Shown here piece after piece: positions 25,814-35,275 of a DNA stretch of 64,000 nucleotides. Within the stretch, counting starts at the first letter, position 1, and each line of letters starts with the position of its first letter. The DNA is from Rhizobium rhizoryzae. Its GTDB lineage: Bacteria > Pseudomonadota > Alphaproteobacteria > Rhizobiales > Rhizobiaceae. Location of the stretch: positions 105,155-169,154 of the forward strand of contig NZ_CP049251.1 of assembly GCF_011046895.1 (NCBI RefSeq). The letters run 5' to 3'. A program made the translations under genes and the position numbers. A model generated the notes under the pieces. The model had not been told where the DNA came from, made no database searches, and saw nothing but the letters and a program-made list of their open reading frames with translations.

Positions 25814-26506
25814 ATGGCAGAGAATAACGATGCTCTCCGGAGCTATTTTCAGGATGGGGACCGTTGGGAACAAGAGATCGTCAAAAAGGCCAAACGGTCC
25901 AAGGCGTTCGCTTGGCTGATTACGCTGATCTTCGGCGGCATCACGATCCTGTCGCTCTCCGCATTGGTGATGCTCGTGCCCCTCAAGAGCTTCGAGCCGT
26001 ACATTGTCGAGGTCGACAAGAACACTGGCTATATTGAGGTCAAGACAGGGCTGACCCGAACATCGAACATCACCGATCAGCAGGCGGTCACTCAGGCGAA
26101 TGTCGTCCGTTACATTCGATCCCGCGAGGGCTATGATCCTTTTGCCATCGAGCAAAACTTTGGAATTGCAGCTTTGCTCTCCACCGACGACGCAGCGCGC
26201 GACCTCCAAGCCCAATGGAGTGCCGCGAACCCTGACAATCCAGCTCGCCGGCTCGGCAAAAATAAGTCGATCACCGTCGACATAAAGTCTGTCACCTTCC
26301 CCAACACGACAACGGCGCTCGTCCGGTTCTCGACGCATGAGCGCTCTGATTCAGACGTCATCACGCGCCATTTCATCTCTATCGTTCGCTATCGCTACAC
26401 GGATACGCCTGAGCGCAACGAATGGCGCTTCGAAAACCCGTTGGGCTTCCAGGTTTATGACTACCGCCGTGATCAGGAAACGGTGACCTCGGGAGGCCAG
26501 CAGTGA
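25814..26506 (+). CDS. virB8: VirB8-like assembly factor
   Basis: The 230 residues consist of a short cytoplasmic head, one membrane helix (about residues 32-54, FAWLITLIFGGITILSLSAL), and the periplasmic VirB8 domain with FEPYIVEVDKNTGYIEV, VVRYIRSREGYDP and ENPLGFQVYDYRRDQE. VirB8 nucleates assembly of the channel. It follows virB6 after 33 bases, with no VirB7 between. It overlaps virB9 by 4 bp. Confidence 0.93.
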   Translation: MAENNDALRSYFQDGDRWEQEIVKKAKRSKAFAWLITLIFGGITILSLSALVMLVPLKSFEPYIVEVDKNTGYIEVKTGLTRTSNITDQQAVTQANVVRYIRSREGYDPFAIEQNFGIAALLSTDDAARDLQAQWSAANPDNPARRLGKNKSITVDIKSVTFPNTTTALVRFSTHERSDSDVITRHFISIVRYRYTDTPERNEWRFENPLGFQVYDYRRDQETVTSGGQQ

Positions 26507-27315
26507 AATATGGCTTCCTACTGGCGGCGTCGATCGCTTCTCTCACGATGACTCACGCCTATGCGGCGCAACAGCCCCGCCCCGGCAGTCTGGATGCGCG
26601 TGTGACCAGTGTCGTCTATCAGCCGAACAACGTCGTGAAGGTATCTGCGACCTACGGCATCTCAACGATGATCATCTTCGACGAAGATGAGAAGTTTGAG
26701 ACGATCTCGCTTGGTGACACCGACAGTTGGCAGGTTGCCCCGTCCGAAAAGGGCAACATCCTTTTCGTCAAGCCGATAGCCAAGGACGTTTCCACAAACA
26801 TGAACGTGGTGACCTCAAAGAGGATCTACTTCCTTGAGCTCAACGACTATGCACCGGAAGCAGGGAAAAAGGTCTTCGGCATTCGCTTCGTTTATCCGGA
26901 GAAGAACCTGAACGAGTCTCTGCGGAAGGAGGCTGAGTTTCGGGCAGCTAACCCGAACATTTCGAGCATCGACAAAGCGAACGTCAATATTGACTATTCT
27001 TTCTCGGGCGACGCGGCGCTGAAGCCGACAATGGTCTTCGATGACGGAAAGAAGACCTTTTTCAAGTTCGGCCGAGGGACCGTGCCGGCCATTTTTGCCG
27101 TTCAATCCGATTTCTCCGAGACCCTGCGAAACTTCCGCAAGGAAGGCGAATACATCGTCGTTGACGGCGTAGCCACGCAATACACGCTCCGGGACGGAAA
27201 CCAGTGGACGTGCATTTTCAACCTCCGCAAGCCGGACTTTGCAGCACCTGATCCTGACATCATGGCTCCGAAACCGGATCCTGATGCCAGCAAACGCAGG
27301 AGGAGCGGCAACTAA
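26503..27315 (+). CDS. virB9: VirB9-like outer-membrane-complex protein
   Basis: The 270 residues begin with a signal peptide (MKYGFLLAASIASLTMTHAYA). The N-terminal domain has the GSLDARVTSVVYQPNNVVKV block, and the C-terminal domain has NIDYSFSGDAALKPTMVFDDG, TFFKFGRGTVPAIFAV and GVATQYTLRDGNQWTCIF. It forms the core complex with VirB7 and VirB10. The final Asp/Pro-rich tail is longer than usual. The stop abuts the virB10 ATG by one base. Confidence 0.93.
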   Translation: MKYGFLLAASIASLTMTHAYAAQQPRPGSLDARVTSVVYQPNNVVKVSATYGISTMIIFDEDEKFETISLGDTDSWQVAPSEKGNILFVKPIAKDVSTNMNVVTSKRIYFLELNDYAPEAGKKVFGIRFVYPEKNLNESLRKEAEFRAANPNISSIDKANVNIDYSFSGDAALKPTMVFDDGKKTFFKFGRGTVPAIFAVQSDFSETLRNFRKEGEYIVVDGVATQYTLRDGNQWTCIFNLRKPDFAAPDPDIMAPKPDPDASKRRRSGN

Positions 27316-28526
27316 TGAAGCGCAGCCCTGAACTCGACGCAATGGCGGCGGCCGACGAGGCCGAAATCAGCAATCGAAACGTGAAGCGCAATCAAACGGT
27401 CGGCATGGCCGCCCTTTTGCTGGCTGGCGTCTTCGCCGCGTACCTGGTGCTCGCCACGTCCGGAGAAAGCCCGCCTGAAAGCCCGCAAAGTGAGGAGGAG
27501 TTCCGTACCACGACCTTCCGGCCGCCCGGTTTCGTGCGCGATGGAGAACCCACTCCCCCACCACCCGAACAGCCTGTCTTGGAACTTCCACCTCCGCCTC
27601 CTCCGCCGCCAGCTCCGCCGGTGGACGTCACTGAATTCAACGTGCCTCCCCCGCCCGAAGTCGCTCAACCGGCGAGCGCCCCCCCGCCCGCCGAAGAGGT
27701 GTTTCCGGAGCGATTTCGGTCAAAGCTAATCACGCTTGACCAGAACCTGGGAGGATCCGCGAATGGTTCGCTCGATGGCTCGAACAGCGGCACGCCTTTG
27801 ACCGTCGCTGGCGAGGATCGCAACAGCCAGTACCTGTCCTCAGCGAGTGCGATCGGTGACCGTTCCGCCAAAGCCCGGCAGATTGAGCGCATCGACGCCA
27901 TGATCCCAGAGGGCACGCTGATCCCCGGCATCTTGGAAACGGCGATCGTCAGCGACCTTCCGGGCCAGGTCCGGGCCATCACATCCAAGGATGTCTACTC
28001 CTTCGATGGGCGGCGTGTCCTGATCCCAACAGGAACACGCCTGATCGGGGAATATCAGTCCGAAGTTACGCGGGGGCAGAAGCGGGTCTTTGTTGTGTGG
28101 ACGAGGCTGATCCGGGATGACGGCGTGTCGGTGCGCTTGAACTCCATCGGCACGGACAGCCTCGGGCGATCAGGCCTGACGGGTCATGTCGACAACAAGT
28201 TCCGTGAGCGCTTTGGCGCATCAATCTTGCTGTCGATCGTCGGAGGCGGTGCAAGCTATCTAACCGGATATGGTAGCGACTCCAGCTCCGGAAACGATGA
28301 CGCCGAAAGAGGTGCTGAATTGGCGCGAGAAACGATCGCGCAGACCTTCAGCGACATGGCGAACACGGTCCTTGCCGAAAACTTGAGGATCCCGCCAACG
28401 ATCAGCGTACCGCAAGGCGAGCGGATCTTTGTCTATGTTCGCCAGGACCTCGATTTCAGCGCCATGTACGACGATCCTGTCACGGAAGCGATGAAGGAGA
28501 TCAAACGTGAACGTTATGGTAGGTAA
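27315..28526 (+). CDS. virB10: VirB10-like energy-sensing core protein
   Basis: The 403 residues comprise a cytoplasmic head, a membrane helix (MAALLLAGVFAAYLVLA, about residues 34-50), a strongly proline-rich periplasmic linker (about 75-125), and the beta-barrel TrbI domain with LIPGILETAIVSDLPGQVRA, VLIPTGTRLIGEYQS and VWTRLIRDDG. The family spans inner and outer membrane. A C-terminal VPQGERIFVYVRQDLDFSAM block closes the domain. The gene overlaps virB11 by 20 bases. Confidence 0.94.
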   Translation: MKRSPELDAMAAADEAEISNRNVKRNQTVGMAALLLAGVFAAYLVLATSGESPPESPQSEEEFRTTTFRPPGFVRDGEPTPPPPEQPVLELPPPPPPPPAPPVDVTEFNVPPPPEVAQPASAPPPAEEVFPERFRSKLITLDQNLGGSANGSLDGSNSGTPLTVAGEDRNSQYLSSASAIGDRSAKARQIERIDAMIPEGTLIPGILETAIVSDLPGQVRAITSKDVYSFDGRRVLIPTGTRLIGEYQSEVTRGQKRVFVVWTRLIRDDGVSVRLNSIGTDSLGRSGLTGHVDNKFRERFGASILLSIVGGGASYLTGYGSDSSSGNDDAERGAELARETIAQTFSDMANTVLAENLRIPPTISVPQGERIFVYVRQDLDFSAMYDDPVTEAMKEIKRERYGR

Positions 28527-29529
28527 CACGACCGCTCATGATCCTCATTATTTCCTGAACCGGTCTCTGGAGCCCATCAGGCAATTTCTCGATGACCCGA
28601 AGGTGGTTGAGATTGTGGTGAACCGGCCAGGCCAAGTCTATGTTGAGCGCTTCGGTGCTGATCACATGGAGCATCATGAAATCCATGCTCTGACTGCACG
28701 CGAGATCGAGAACATTGGCGAGCGGGCTGCCGCAGCGACAAAGCAGTTCCTCAACGCCGCTAATCCGATCCTTAGCGCAGCACTGCCGACCGGCGAACGT
28801 ATCCAGGTCGTCTTGCCGCCCGCGGCACCCGACGGTGGGTCGATCACGATCCGTAAGCAGGTTGTGCAGAATTTCTCTCTGCAAGACTACCGTGACAACG
28901 GCTCTCTCGACAAAGTCTCGGTTGCTGTCGGGGGCCTAAGCGACGTGGATCGAGAGCTGATCGCCTATCTACGCGCAGAGAAGATCTACGACTTCATCCA
29001 TACGGCCATCACGAAGCGGGTTTCGATCCTGATCAGTGGCGGCACGTCGTCGGGAAAAACCACGTTTCTGAACGCTTGCCTCAGCTCTGTAGACCTGAAT
29101 GAGCGAATCCTGACGCTTGAAGACACTCGTGAGCTATTCCCACCACAGAAGAACGCGGTCCACCTGATCGCCTCCAAGGGTGGGCAAGGCACCGCAAACG
29201 TGACGATTCAAAACCTTCTTGAATCGGCGCTTCGAATGCGGCCGGATCGCCTCTTTGTTGGCGAGATTCGTGGAGCTGAGGCCTTTTCATTCCTTCGCGC
29301 CATCAACACAGGGCATCCGGGCAGCATGTCGACAGTACACGCCGATACGCCGCTCGGCGCCTATGAACAGCTTGCCATGATGATGCAGCAGTCCGGCATG
29401 TCCGCCGGCTACTCCAAGCAGGATCTGATGTCCTACATCCAAATGGTCATTCCGATCGTGATCCAACTCCGGCGCGAAGGCGGCAAGCGCGGGGTTTCCG
29501 AAATCTACTTCGCACGGGATGCATCATGA
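28507..29529 (+). CDS. virB11: VirB11-like traffic ATPase
   Basis: The 340-residue hexameric ATPase starts at GTG 28507, 8 bases after a GAAGGAG site inside virB10; an ATG three codons on is the alternative. The N-terminal domain contains PKVVEIVVNRPGQVYVERFG. The ATPase has Walker A SGGTSSGKTTF near residue 178, an Asp box TLEDTRELF, Walker B RMRPDRLFVGEIRG and a His box NTGHPGSMSTVHAD. It switches the system between pilus assembly and DNA transfer. virD4 begins within its last codons. Confidence 0.95.
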   Translation: MNVMVGNTTAHDPHYFLNRSLEPIRQFLDDPKVVEIVVNRPGQVYVERFGADHMEHHEIHALTAREIENIGERAAAATKQFLNAANPILSAALPTGERIQVVLPPAAPDGGSITIRKQVVQNFSLQDYRDNGSLDKVSVAVGGLSDVDRELIAYLRAEKIYDFIHTAITKRVSILISGGTSSGKTTFLNACLSSVDLNERILTLEDTRELFPPQKNAVHLIASKGGQGTANVTIQNLLESALRMRPDRLFVGEIRGAEAFSFLRAINTGHPGSMSTVHADTPLGAYEQLAMMMQQSGMSAGYSKQDLMSYIQMVIPIVIQLRREGGKRGVSEIYFARDAS

Positions 29530-31613
29530 GTAAGGGGCTACAGGCCTTCTATCTGTTCTTCTGCCTGTTGATCGCATTTGCAGTCTGGATGCTGGCATAC
29601 GGGGCGGGGCTTCAGCTCTTCTACGGTGACGGAAGGATCCTCGAGGCGACAATCACCTCAAACCCATTCGCGCCAATTCAGCAGTTCTGGGCCTATAGCT
29701 CCTCCCCTTCCCTTCAAAAGGTCGCGCTCGGCTCCGTACTGCCCGCGCTGCTCGTATCAGGCCTGATTGCTTACCTTGGGCTCAAACCTACCAGCAATCC
29801 ATTGGGGGATGCTGCCTTTCAGGATCTTGCAACCCTTCGGCGCGGGAAGTGGTTTGGCAGACGAGGTCACATATTCGGTCGCATCGGGAGCAACGTCCTC
29901 CGCGCGTATGACGATCGCCACCACCTCATTATTGGCCCGACGCGATCCGGTAAGGGCGCGGGCTACGTCATCCCCAACGCTCTCATGCACGAAGGCTCCA
30001 TGATCGTCACGGATCTGAAGGGCGAGGTCTACAAGGCAACCGCGGGCTATCGGAAGCGCAACGGCAGCCAGGTCTTCCTGTTCGCGCCGGGTTCCGAGAC
30101 GACCAACAGCTATAATCCCTTGGATTTTGTTCGTCCGGAGCGAGGCAATCGCACGACTGACATTCAAAATATTGCCAGCATTCTTGTACCGGAAAACACC
30201 GAATCCGAGAATTCAGTTTGGCAGGCCACAGCTCAACAGGTTCTCGCCGGTGCCATCAGCTATGTTCTCGAAAGCCCCTTCTATAAAGGGCGCAGGAACC
30301 TCGGCGAGATCAACTCCTTCTTCAACAGCGGGACCGATCTGCAAGCCTTGATGAAGTACATCAAGGAGAAGGAGCCATACCTGTCGAAGTTCACGATGGA
30401 GAGCTTCAATTCCTACCTGTCTCTCTCCGATCGGGCCGCGGCCTCGGCACTGCTTGATATCCAGAAGGCGATGAGGCCGTTCAAGAACGAACGCGTTGTG
30501 GCCGCAACGAACATGACCGACATGGACCTTCGATCCATGAAGCGTCGCCCCATCACGATTTACCTTGCCCCGAACATTACCGACATCACGCTTCTTAGAC
30601 CGCTGCTGACGCTATTCGTTCAACAGGTGATGGACATACTTACCCTTGAGCATGATCCCAACTCCGTGCCGGTCTATTTCCTGCTGGATGAGTTTCGCCA
30701 GCTGAAGCGCATGGACGAGATCATGACGAAGCTGCCCTATGTGGCCGGCTATAAGATCAAGCTCGCCTTCATCATCCAGGACCTGAAGAACCTGGATGAG
30801 ATCTATGGTGAGACGTCCCGACATTCGCTCCTTGGCAACTGCGGCTATCAGCTCATCCTTGGTGCCAATGACCAGGCCACGGCAGAGTATGCTTCCCGGG
30901 CGCTTGGCAAGAGAACCATCCGATATCAGTCTGAATCGCGCACTATCGAGCTTATGGGCCTCCCGCGACGAACAAGGGTCGAGCAAATTCGCGATCGGGA
31001 CCTGATGATGCCGCAGGAAGTGCGCCAGATGCCCGAAAACAAGATGATCTTGCTGGTGGAGGGTCAGCGGCCAATCTTTGGAGACAAGCTGCGCTTCTTT
31101 AAGACGCAGCCCTTCAAGGAGGCGGAAGCCTATTCTCAGACGCATATACCGACCGTTCCAACTGTCGATTACCTGCCACCTAAACCTGTTCCAGCGACCA
31201 CGCCAGCCTATGCCAATGCAGGCCAGGAACAGGCTGATGAAGCGGAAGCGATAATGCCTGCGACTGAGGCGCAAGCGAAGGAGCCGCGGGCGCCTGTCCA
31301 GGAGGAGGCTCCGAAAGAGCCAGCGCCCTCCACCTCGCCCGCTCGCGTCGTGAATCCATCCGCCTTGGCCAACAAGAAAGTCGGCGCCGGGGGCACTCTG
31401 GAACCTTCAAAGGCAGCTGTGCCCGCTCCCGAAAAGCGCACGACACCTGTCTCAGAGAACGACATCGAAAAAGCGCACAATGAACGGATTAGTCGCCTTA
31501 GGGAGGTCGTCGAACGGGAAGCCGAAGGCAAATCACCGCGCAAGAGGAAGAGCTTGGAAGAGCTATTCGCAGCGACCGTTCCTGATCCAATCATGGAACA
31601 GGCCGGCCGCTAA
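29526..31613 (+). CDS. virD4: VirD4/TraG-type coupling protein
   Basis: The 695-residue coupling ATPase has two N-terminal membrane helices (FYLFFCLLIAFAVWMLAYG and VLPALLVSGLIAYLGL), Walker A GPTRSGKGAGYVIPN near residue 137, and Walker B YFLLDEFRQLKRMDEI near 385. It links the relaxase-DNA complex to the channel. A C-terminal tail of about 140 residues is rich in Pro, Ala, Glu and Lys and looks unstructured, possibly for substrate recruitment. It is the last gene of the rightward operon and converges with the 31621 gene. Confidence 0.95.
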   Translation: MSKGLQAFYLFFCLLIAFAVWMLAYGAGLQLFYGDGRILEATITSNPFAPIQQFWAYSSSPSLQKVALGSVLPALLVSGLIAYLGLKPTSNPLGDAAFQDLATLRRGKWFGRRGHIFGRIGSNVLRAYDDRHHLIIGPTRSGKGAGYVIPNALMHEGSMIVTDLKGEVYKATAGYRKRNGSQVFLFAPGSETTNSYNPLDFVRPERGNRTTDIQNIASILVPENTESENSVWQATAQQVLAGAISYVLESPFYKGRRNLGEINSFFNSGTDLQALMKYIKEKEPYLSKFTMESFNSYLSLSDRAAASALLDIQKAMRPFKNERVVAATNMTDMDLRSMKRRPITIYLAPNITDITLLRPLLTLFVQQVMDILTLEHDPNSVPVYFLLDEFRQLKRMDEIMTKLPYVAGYKIKLAFIIQDLKNLDEIYGETSRHSLLGNCGYQLILGANDQATAEYASRALGKRTIRYQSESRTIELMGLPRRTRVEQIRDRDLMMPQEVRQMPENKMILLVEGQRPIFGDKLRFFKTQPFKEAEAYSQTHIPTVPTVDYLPPKPVPATTPAYANAGQEQADEAEAIMPATEAQAKEPRAPVQEEAPKEPAPSTSPARVVNPSALANKKVGAGGTLEPSKAAVPAPEKRTTPVSENDIEKAHNERISRLREVVEREAEGKSPRKRKSLEELFAATVPDPIMEQAGR

Positions 31614-31620
31614 TTCCGGT

Positions 31621-31833
31621 TCAGAAGGGCCAGAAGCTGGCTGCGTACTGACCCGCCTCTGTTAGCCAAGCCACAGAAGCATGATACCAGCCGATCACGG
31701 TCCCGTAGACCTTGATCAGGATCGCGAGGATCCCAACGGAGACCATACCCCACACCATCATCTTGCCGACGATGTCGGCAGACTTGGGGTCGTTTACTTC
31801 CACCAGGTAGGTGTTCTGATTACCGTCCTGCAT
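31621..31833 (-). CDS. Small single-pass membrane protein downstream of the relaxase
   Basis: The 70 residues start at an ATG 6 bases after the relaxase stop. A central helix (MMVWGMVSVGILAILIKVYGTVIG-like, about residues 25-48) is flanked by a polar head with DPKSADIVGK and an aromatic tail (ASFWPF). No family is recognised. Co-transcription with the relaxase and MobC suggests a helper in mating-pair or relaxosome docking. Confidence 0.65.
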   Translation of the reverse strand: MQDGNQNTYLVEVNDPKSADIVGKMMVWGMVSVGILAILIKVYGTVIGWYHASVAWLTEAGQYAASFWPF

Positions 31834-31839
31834 GACAAT

Positions 31840-34323
31840 TTAGCGATCACGGTCGTCCCGATTACGCTCCCTCTGTTCAACCTGTTCACGCTCCAACTCC
31901 TCGAGACGAGGAATGTGCTGTTGCGCGGGATCAGTCCGAGTGGTCTCGCCGCCCTGCTTGGCCGCTTCCCTGTCTCTGTTTACAAGATCTTGCTGCCTCT
32001 GAGTAGCGTCCACCGTCTCAGCGAGCTGGTGAGCCTCACGCTCCGCTTGCCCGATCAGACGTTCCTCTTCCAGATCCACCCTGTGATCGCGTTGGCGATC
32101 GTCGGCAGTATCCGCTGTTATCGGCTGCTTGTTTGACTTGTTTTCGTCCCCACGCTCTTCATTGCGTTCAATGGTCTCGATCTCCGCGCGCAGTTCCGGA
32201 TCTTCGTTGGCAACATCCCGGAGATAGCTGTTTCCAGTAGCGGCGAGTTGAGCTGCATGATGAAGCGAAGCCTCAAGGCCCTTCTCATACTGCTCCCGGT
32301 TTTCGTCTCCGAGCTCACCGGCTTCGATATGGGCGAGGCCGGAGCGATAGTGTTCCACATTTGCCATCGCATCGCGACCTACCTCAACGACAGCCTCTCC
32401 ATGCTTGGCAACAGCTGCCTCCCACTGGGAGTTAGCATTCGTCTGCTCTTGCACCTCAGATGCCGTTATTTCCGGCGCGGCACGACTTTCTCTGGAGACG
32501 TCGCCAGCAGCGTTTCGACCATCCTGCTCATCAAGCCCACGCTCCTTCATTTCGAGCATCTGCCTGCGCAGATCGACGATCTCGCGAGCGAGGGAGGAAA
32601 CCTCCTCGAAGCCTGACCGGTCCTCTGGACCAGCGCTGCGCTGAAGGTTGAATAGAGCCGTTTCAACCGTCTTTTCGTACGCTTCGAACTCTGGGCGTGT
32701 CTGCTCGCGCATGTCCTTTGCCTCCGACAACATGTCTCTGATTGCTACCATATTGGCACGGTAATCACGGCCAAAATCCGCATGAATGACCGAACCAGCA
32801 GGCGGTTGATCCGTTTGGACAAGGCCGTTTTCCAGATAGGAGCGATGCTGAGCGGCGTAGGCCGCAACCACTGTGTCGCTGGCGTTGACTGCAATCTTCT
32901 GCCAAGTCTCCTGCGCTTTTAGGATGTACTGGCGGCTTCTCTGGCTCGTCGCCACCACGCGCCGACCAGCTCGCTTTGCGTCATATCGCGCCTGTGCCGG
33001 ATCGCTGGTGCCGACATGCTCGGTTCGACCGTTATGTTTGACGGCGCGAACCTGATTACGCGTGAAGGCTGGCGGCGTAGCAAACTCGCGACGATCGGTC
33101 ATTTCCATATTGATGCCGTGGTCACGCGCCTTCTCGGCCATGACCTCCCGCCATTGCCGGAAGGTGGCCGGAGTCGTCTCGATCCGGTCGCCCGACTCCG
33201 AACGCATGGTAACGATGGCATGGGCATGAACATGCGGCCGCTTGCCCCCCTCCCCTGCTTCTTTCGGATCGTTCTCCGGATCGTGCATAGCGAAAACGTA
33301 CCGATGGCCCGCAAACTGCTCAGCCAGGAAGTCGCGAACAGCTCCTTCGAACGCGGCCGCATCCGTGCCGGCACGCGCCGACATGATCACGTGCATCACG
33401 TCACGGCTCTTGCGGCTGTGCAGCTCATCCCGCCATTCCTTTTGCACCAGGTCGCCCGCAGCCTTGTCATCTGCGATCGAACGTCCCTGATCGTCTCGAA
33501 CGTCGTTGCGCTGCGCGATCAGGTCTCGCAACTTGGCAGCGCCATATTCCACGCCGTTGCCATAGCCTGTGAACGAGAAAGCTGCGGGGGCCTCGTTCGC
33601 AACGGCGCTGGCGTTAAAACGCTCCTGAACGATCGCAGCCGACTTCGCGTCCGCCGTCAGCCGCTCGCCCTGCCCGCTGCGCAACACAACATAGCCCTCG
33701 ACCTTCAGCGATCCATCGTTTCGGGTTTCGACAGAGTAAGCGTAGCGTCGATCACCAAAGCCACTGCTGAGAATGTCCCGCACCTGCTCATGCGGGTTCG
33801 AGCCGCCGGAAACGCTCACCTCGACGCTAAACGCGCCGATATCGCGGCTCTCGGTCCTGTTTTGGAAAAGGTGATCCCAATCACCACGGAGACGCGCCAG
33901 CTCCTCACGGCCACGCAACGTCTCGCCGTTCTCGTTCTCAACCTTCAGCTCCCCCCCTCTGGAAACATAGTTGAGCATCGAGCCGACGCGGGCGCCACCA
34001 CCGTAGGAAGCCAGTTTGACAACTGCTGGCTGGCTCCCTTTGGCAACGCTCGCAAGACGAACGTCCATTGATCGCATAGCACCCGAACCGGCAGCCAGTG
34101 ACCGAGACCCGGATGTGGCATTCAACATCGAGGCCGAAGGCACACCACCTCTACCGGCTCCGGATCCGCCTTTCGACATCACAGCCTGGTGCTGGAGATT
34201 TTTCAGCCTCTTCTTAAGCTCTTCCTCGACAGCACTCCCTCGGCCGCCCAGCGTCATGTCGTGCAAGAGCGCCGCGCGTCTCTGCTCCCACTCGCTTGTG
34301 AACGTGCCGAGAAAAAGCTCCAC
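31840..34323 (-). CDS. VirD2-like relaxase (MOB nuclease)
   Basis: The 827 residues start at GTG 34323 behind a GAGGTG site. A glycine-rich leader of about 100 residues precedes the nuclease: catalytic-Tyr segment VGSMLNYVSRGGELK near residue 120, and the three-histidine metal motif PHVHAHAIVT near 340. The C-terminal half is charged, helical and glutamate-rich (coiled coil), as in many mobilisation relaxases. The enzyme should nick the TATCCTG/C site at oriT (34815) and stay bound to the 5' end. It lies just downstream of mobC and is transferred through the VirB/D4 channel. Confidence 0.88.
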   Translation of the reverse strand: MELFLGTFTSEWEQRRAALLHDMTLGGRGSAVEEELKKRLKNLQHQAVMSKGGSGAGRGGVPSASMLNATSGSRSLAAGSGAMRSMDVRLASVAKGSQPAVVKLASYGGGARVGSMLNYVSRGGELKVENENGETLRGREELARLRGDWDHLFQNRTESRDIGAFSVEVSVSGGSNPHEQVRDILSSGFGDRRYAYSVETRNDGSLKVEGYVVLRSGQGERLTADAKSAAIVQERFNASAVANEAPAAFSFTGYGNGVEYGAAKLRDLIAQRNDVRDDQGRSIADDKAAGDLVQKEWRDELHSRKSRDVMHVIMSARAGTDAAAFEGAVRDFLAEQFAGHRYVFAMHDPENDPKEAGEGGKRPHVHAHAIVTMRSESGDRIETTPATFRQWREVMAEKARDHGINMEMTDRREFATPPAFTRNQVRAVKHNGRTEHVGTSDPAQARYDAKRAGRRVVATSQRSRQYILKAQETWQKIAVNASDTVVAAYAAQHRSYLENGLVQTDQPPAGSVIHADFGRDYRANMVAIRDMLSEAKDMREQTRPEFEAYEKTVETALFNLQRSAGPEDRSGFEEVSSLAREIVDLRRQMLEMKERGLDEQDGRNAAGDVSRESRAAPEITASEVQEQTNANSQWEAAVAKHGEAVVEVGRDAMANVEHYRSGLAHIEAGELGDENREQYEKGLEASLHHAAQLAATGNSYLRDVANEDPELRAEIETIERNEERGDENKSNKQPITADTADDRQRDHRVDLEEERLIGQAEREAHQLAETVDATQRQQDLVNRDREAAKQGGETTRTDPAQQHIPRLEELEREQVEQRERNRDDRDR

Positions 34324-34326
34324 GGC

Positions 34327-34728
34327 CTACACCTCGCCTCGGCGCTCATGCCCCGCACGGCGCGAAAGCGTCCGCAGCTCACTCATCACAGCCGCCTGAA
34401 TCCGCTGGACGTTGCCAAGATTGATGTCCAGCTCGGAAGGGTGGACACCTTTGCCCGCATTCAGGGAGCGGGCTACCTGATTCAAATTGATGCCGATCAT
34501 CCGCATGTCTTCGAGCAATGCGGCCATGATCAACCTGTCTTCCGCAGTCAGAATTGGGCGAACACCAGCACCCTCGAGGAGCAGCGAACGGAAAAAAGCA
34601 GACACACTCATACCGGCCGACTTGGCCGCTTCTTCGATAGCCGAATGCTCAGCATCGCTGACACGGACGTTGATGAGACGCCCCTTGCGTTGCTCGGGCG
34701 TCGGTACTTCGATCGTGTCTTCGCTCAT
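34327..34728 (-). CDS. mobC: MobC-like relaxosome accessory protein
   Basis: The ATG at 34728 gives 133 residues. The N-terminal ribbon-helix-helix region (RLINVRVSDAEHSAIEEAA, then MSVSAFFRSLLL) binds DNA, and the C-terminal MobC motif MIGINLNQVARSLNAGKG is typical of accessory proteins that open oriT for the relaxase. The gene sits between oriT and the relaxase, with a 3-base gap to the latter. A TTG one codon earlier is possible. Confidence 0.85.
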   Translation of the reverse strand: MSEDTIEVPTPEQRKGRLINVRVSDAEHSAIEEAAKSAGMSVSAFFRSLLLEGAGVRPILTAEDRLIMAALLEDMRMIGINLNQVARSLNAGKGVHPSELDINLGNVQRIQAAVMSELRTLSRRAGHERRGEV

Positions 34729-34765
34729 CAATCAATCAAGCCTGTTCGGAGCCTGGCGACCCTCA

Positions 34766-34822
34766 TCGTGGGCTTGTCCCACGATTGCGGTGCAAAATGT
34801 AAAACATTTTTGCGTATCCTGC
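34766..34822 (+). other. Predicted origin of transfer (oriT) with nick site
   Basis: TCGTGGG-cttgt-CCCACGA (34766-34784) and AAAATGT-AAA-ACATTTT (34794-34810, extended to GC ends at 34792 and 34813) are inverted repeats. Eight bases after the second one lies TATCCTG/C (34815-34822), the nick consensus of RP4- and VirD2-type relaxases, cut between G34821 and C34822. In RP4 the repeat-to-nick distance is also 8. mobC and the relaxase are adjacent, which fits. Confidence 0.78.
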
Positions 34823-35079
34823 CACTCTAAATCTAAAGACCTATCTCATAATTTCAACCTAATTTCACCTCTCGACTGGCTTCGCTTCGCTCGCACTCTT
34901 TCCGTTGGAACGCTCACCAGGGCTCACCGCCGAAACCGCCTCTGAAGGCCTTTATCTGTCCCTCGTACTCAGGCGAAAGGGACGCTTCGCTCTTCGCCCT
35001 TGGCACCCTCCGTGCGAGCGCCAAGTGAGGCCTCACGCGGCTCCGGGGTTCACCACTCGACCCAGACACTTGTAAAAAC

Positions 35080-35196
35080 CACACGACCAACTCGTGTGAC
35101 TTGATAGATGTCCTAAAGCGTGCGTTCACACGCATGTTTTGATCTTAACCTGTGTGTGTTCACATGCTAGGTTTGCTTCGATGTGAAGATCTTAAC
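35080..35196. promoter_or_regulatory. Operator-like repeats upstream of virC1-like gene
   Basis: CACACGA-CCAAC-TCGTGTG (35080-35098) is a perfect inverted repeat. GCGTGCGTTCACACGC (35118-35133) and TGTGTGTTCACATGC (about 35155-35167) form a direct repeat of palindromic units, and GATCTTAAC occurs at 35141-35149 and 35188-35196. The pattern suggests cooperative binding of a regulator or of the transfer proteins. Confidence 0.5.
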
Positions 35197-35275
35197 GACG
35201 ATACTGATGTGCCGATTGAACCCATGTCGGATCGCTAGGGGGGCGGGGGAACCATAGTCTTGAAAGGATCGTGTA

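Larger units (their letters stand above)
34732..35275. other. Intergenic oriT and control region
   Basis: The 544-bp gap between mobC and the virC1-like gene contains oriT (34766-34822), a perfect inverted repeat (35080-35098) and two pairs of direct repeats (35118-35196), listed separately. The part around 34870-35050 is GC-rich with repeated CTTCGCT motifs and no gene. Confidence 0.6.

Noticed and set aside
34914..35135. Minus-strand frame of 73 codons in the oriT region
   Set aside because: Low-complexity, repeat-rich DNA with inverted repeats; no ribosome site.
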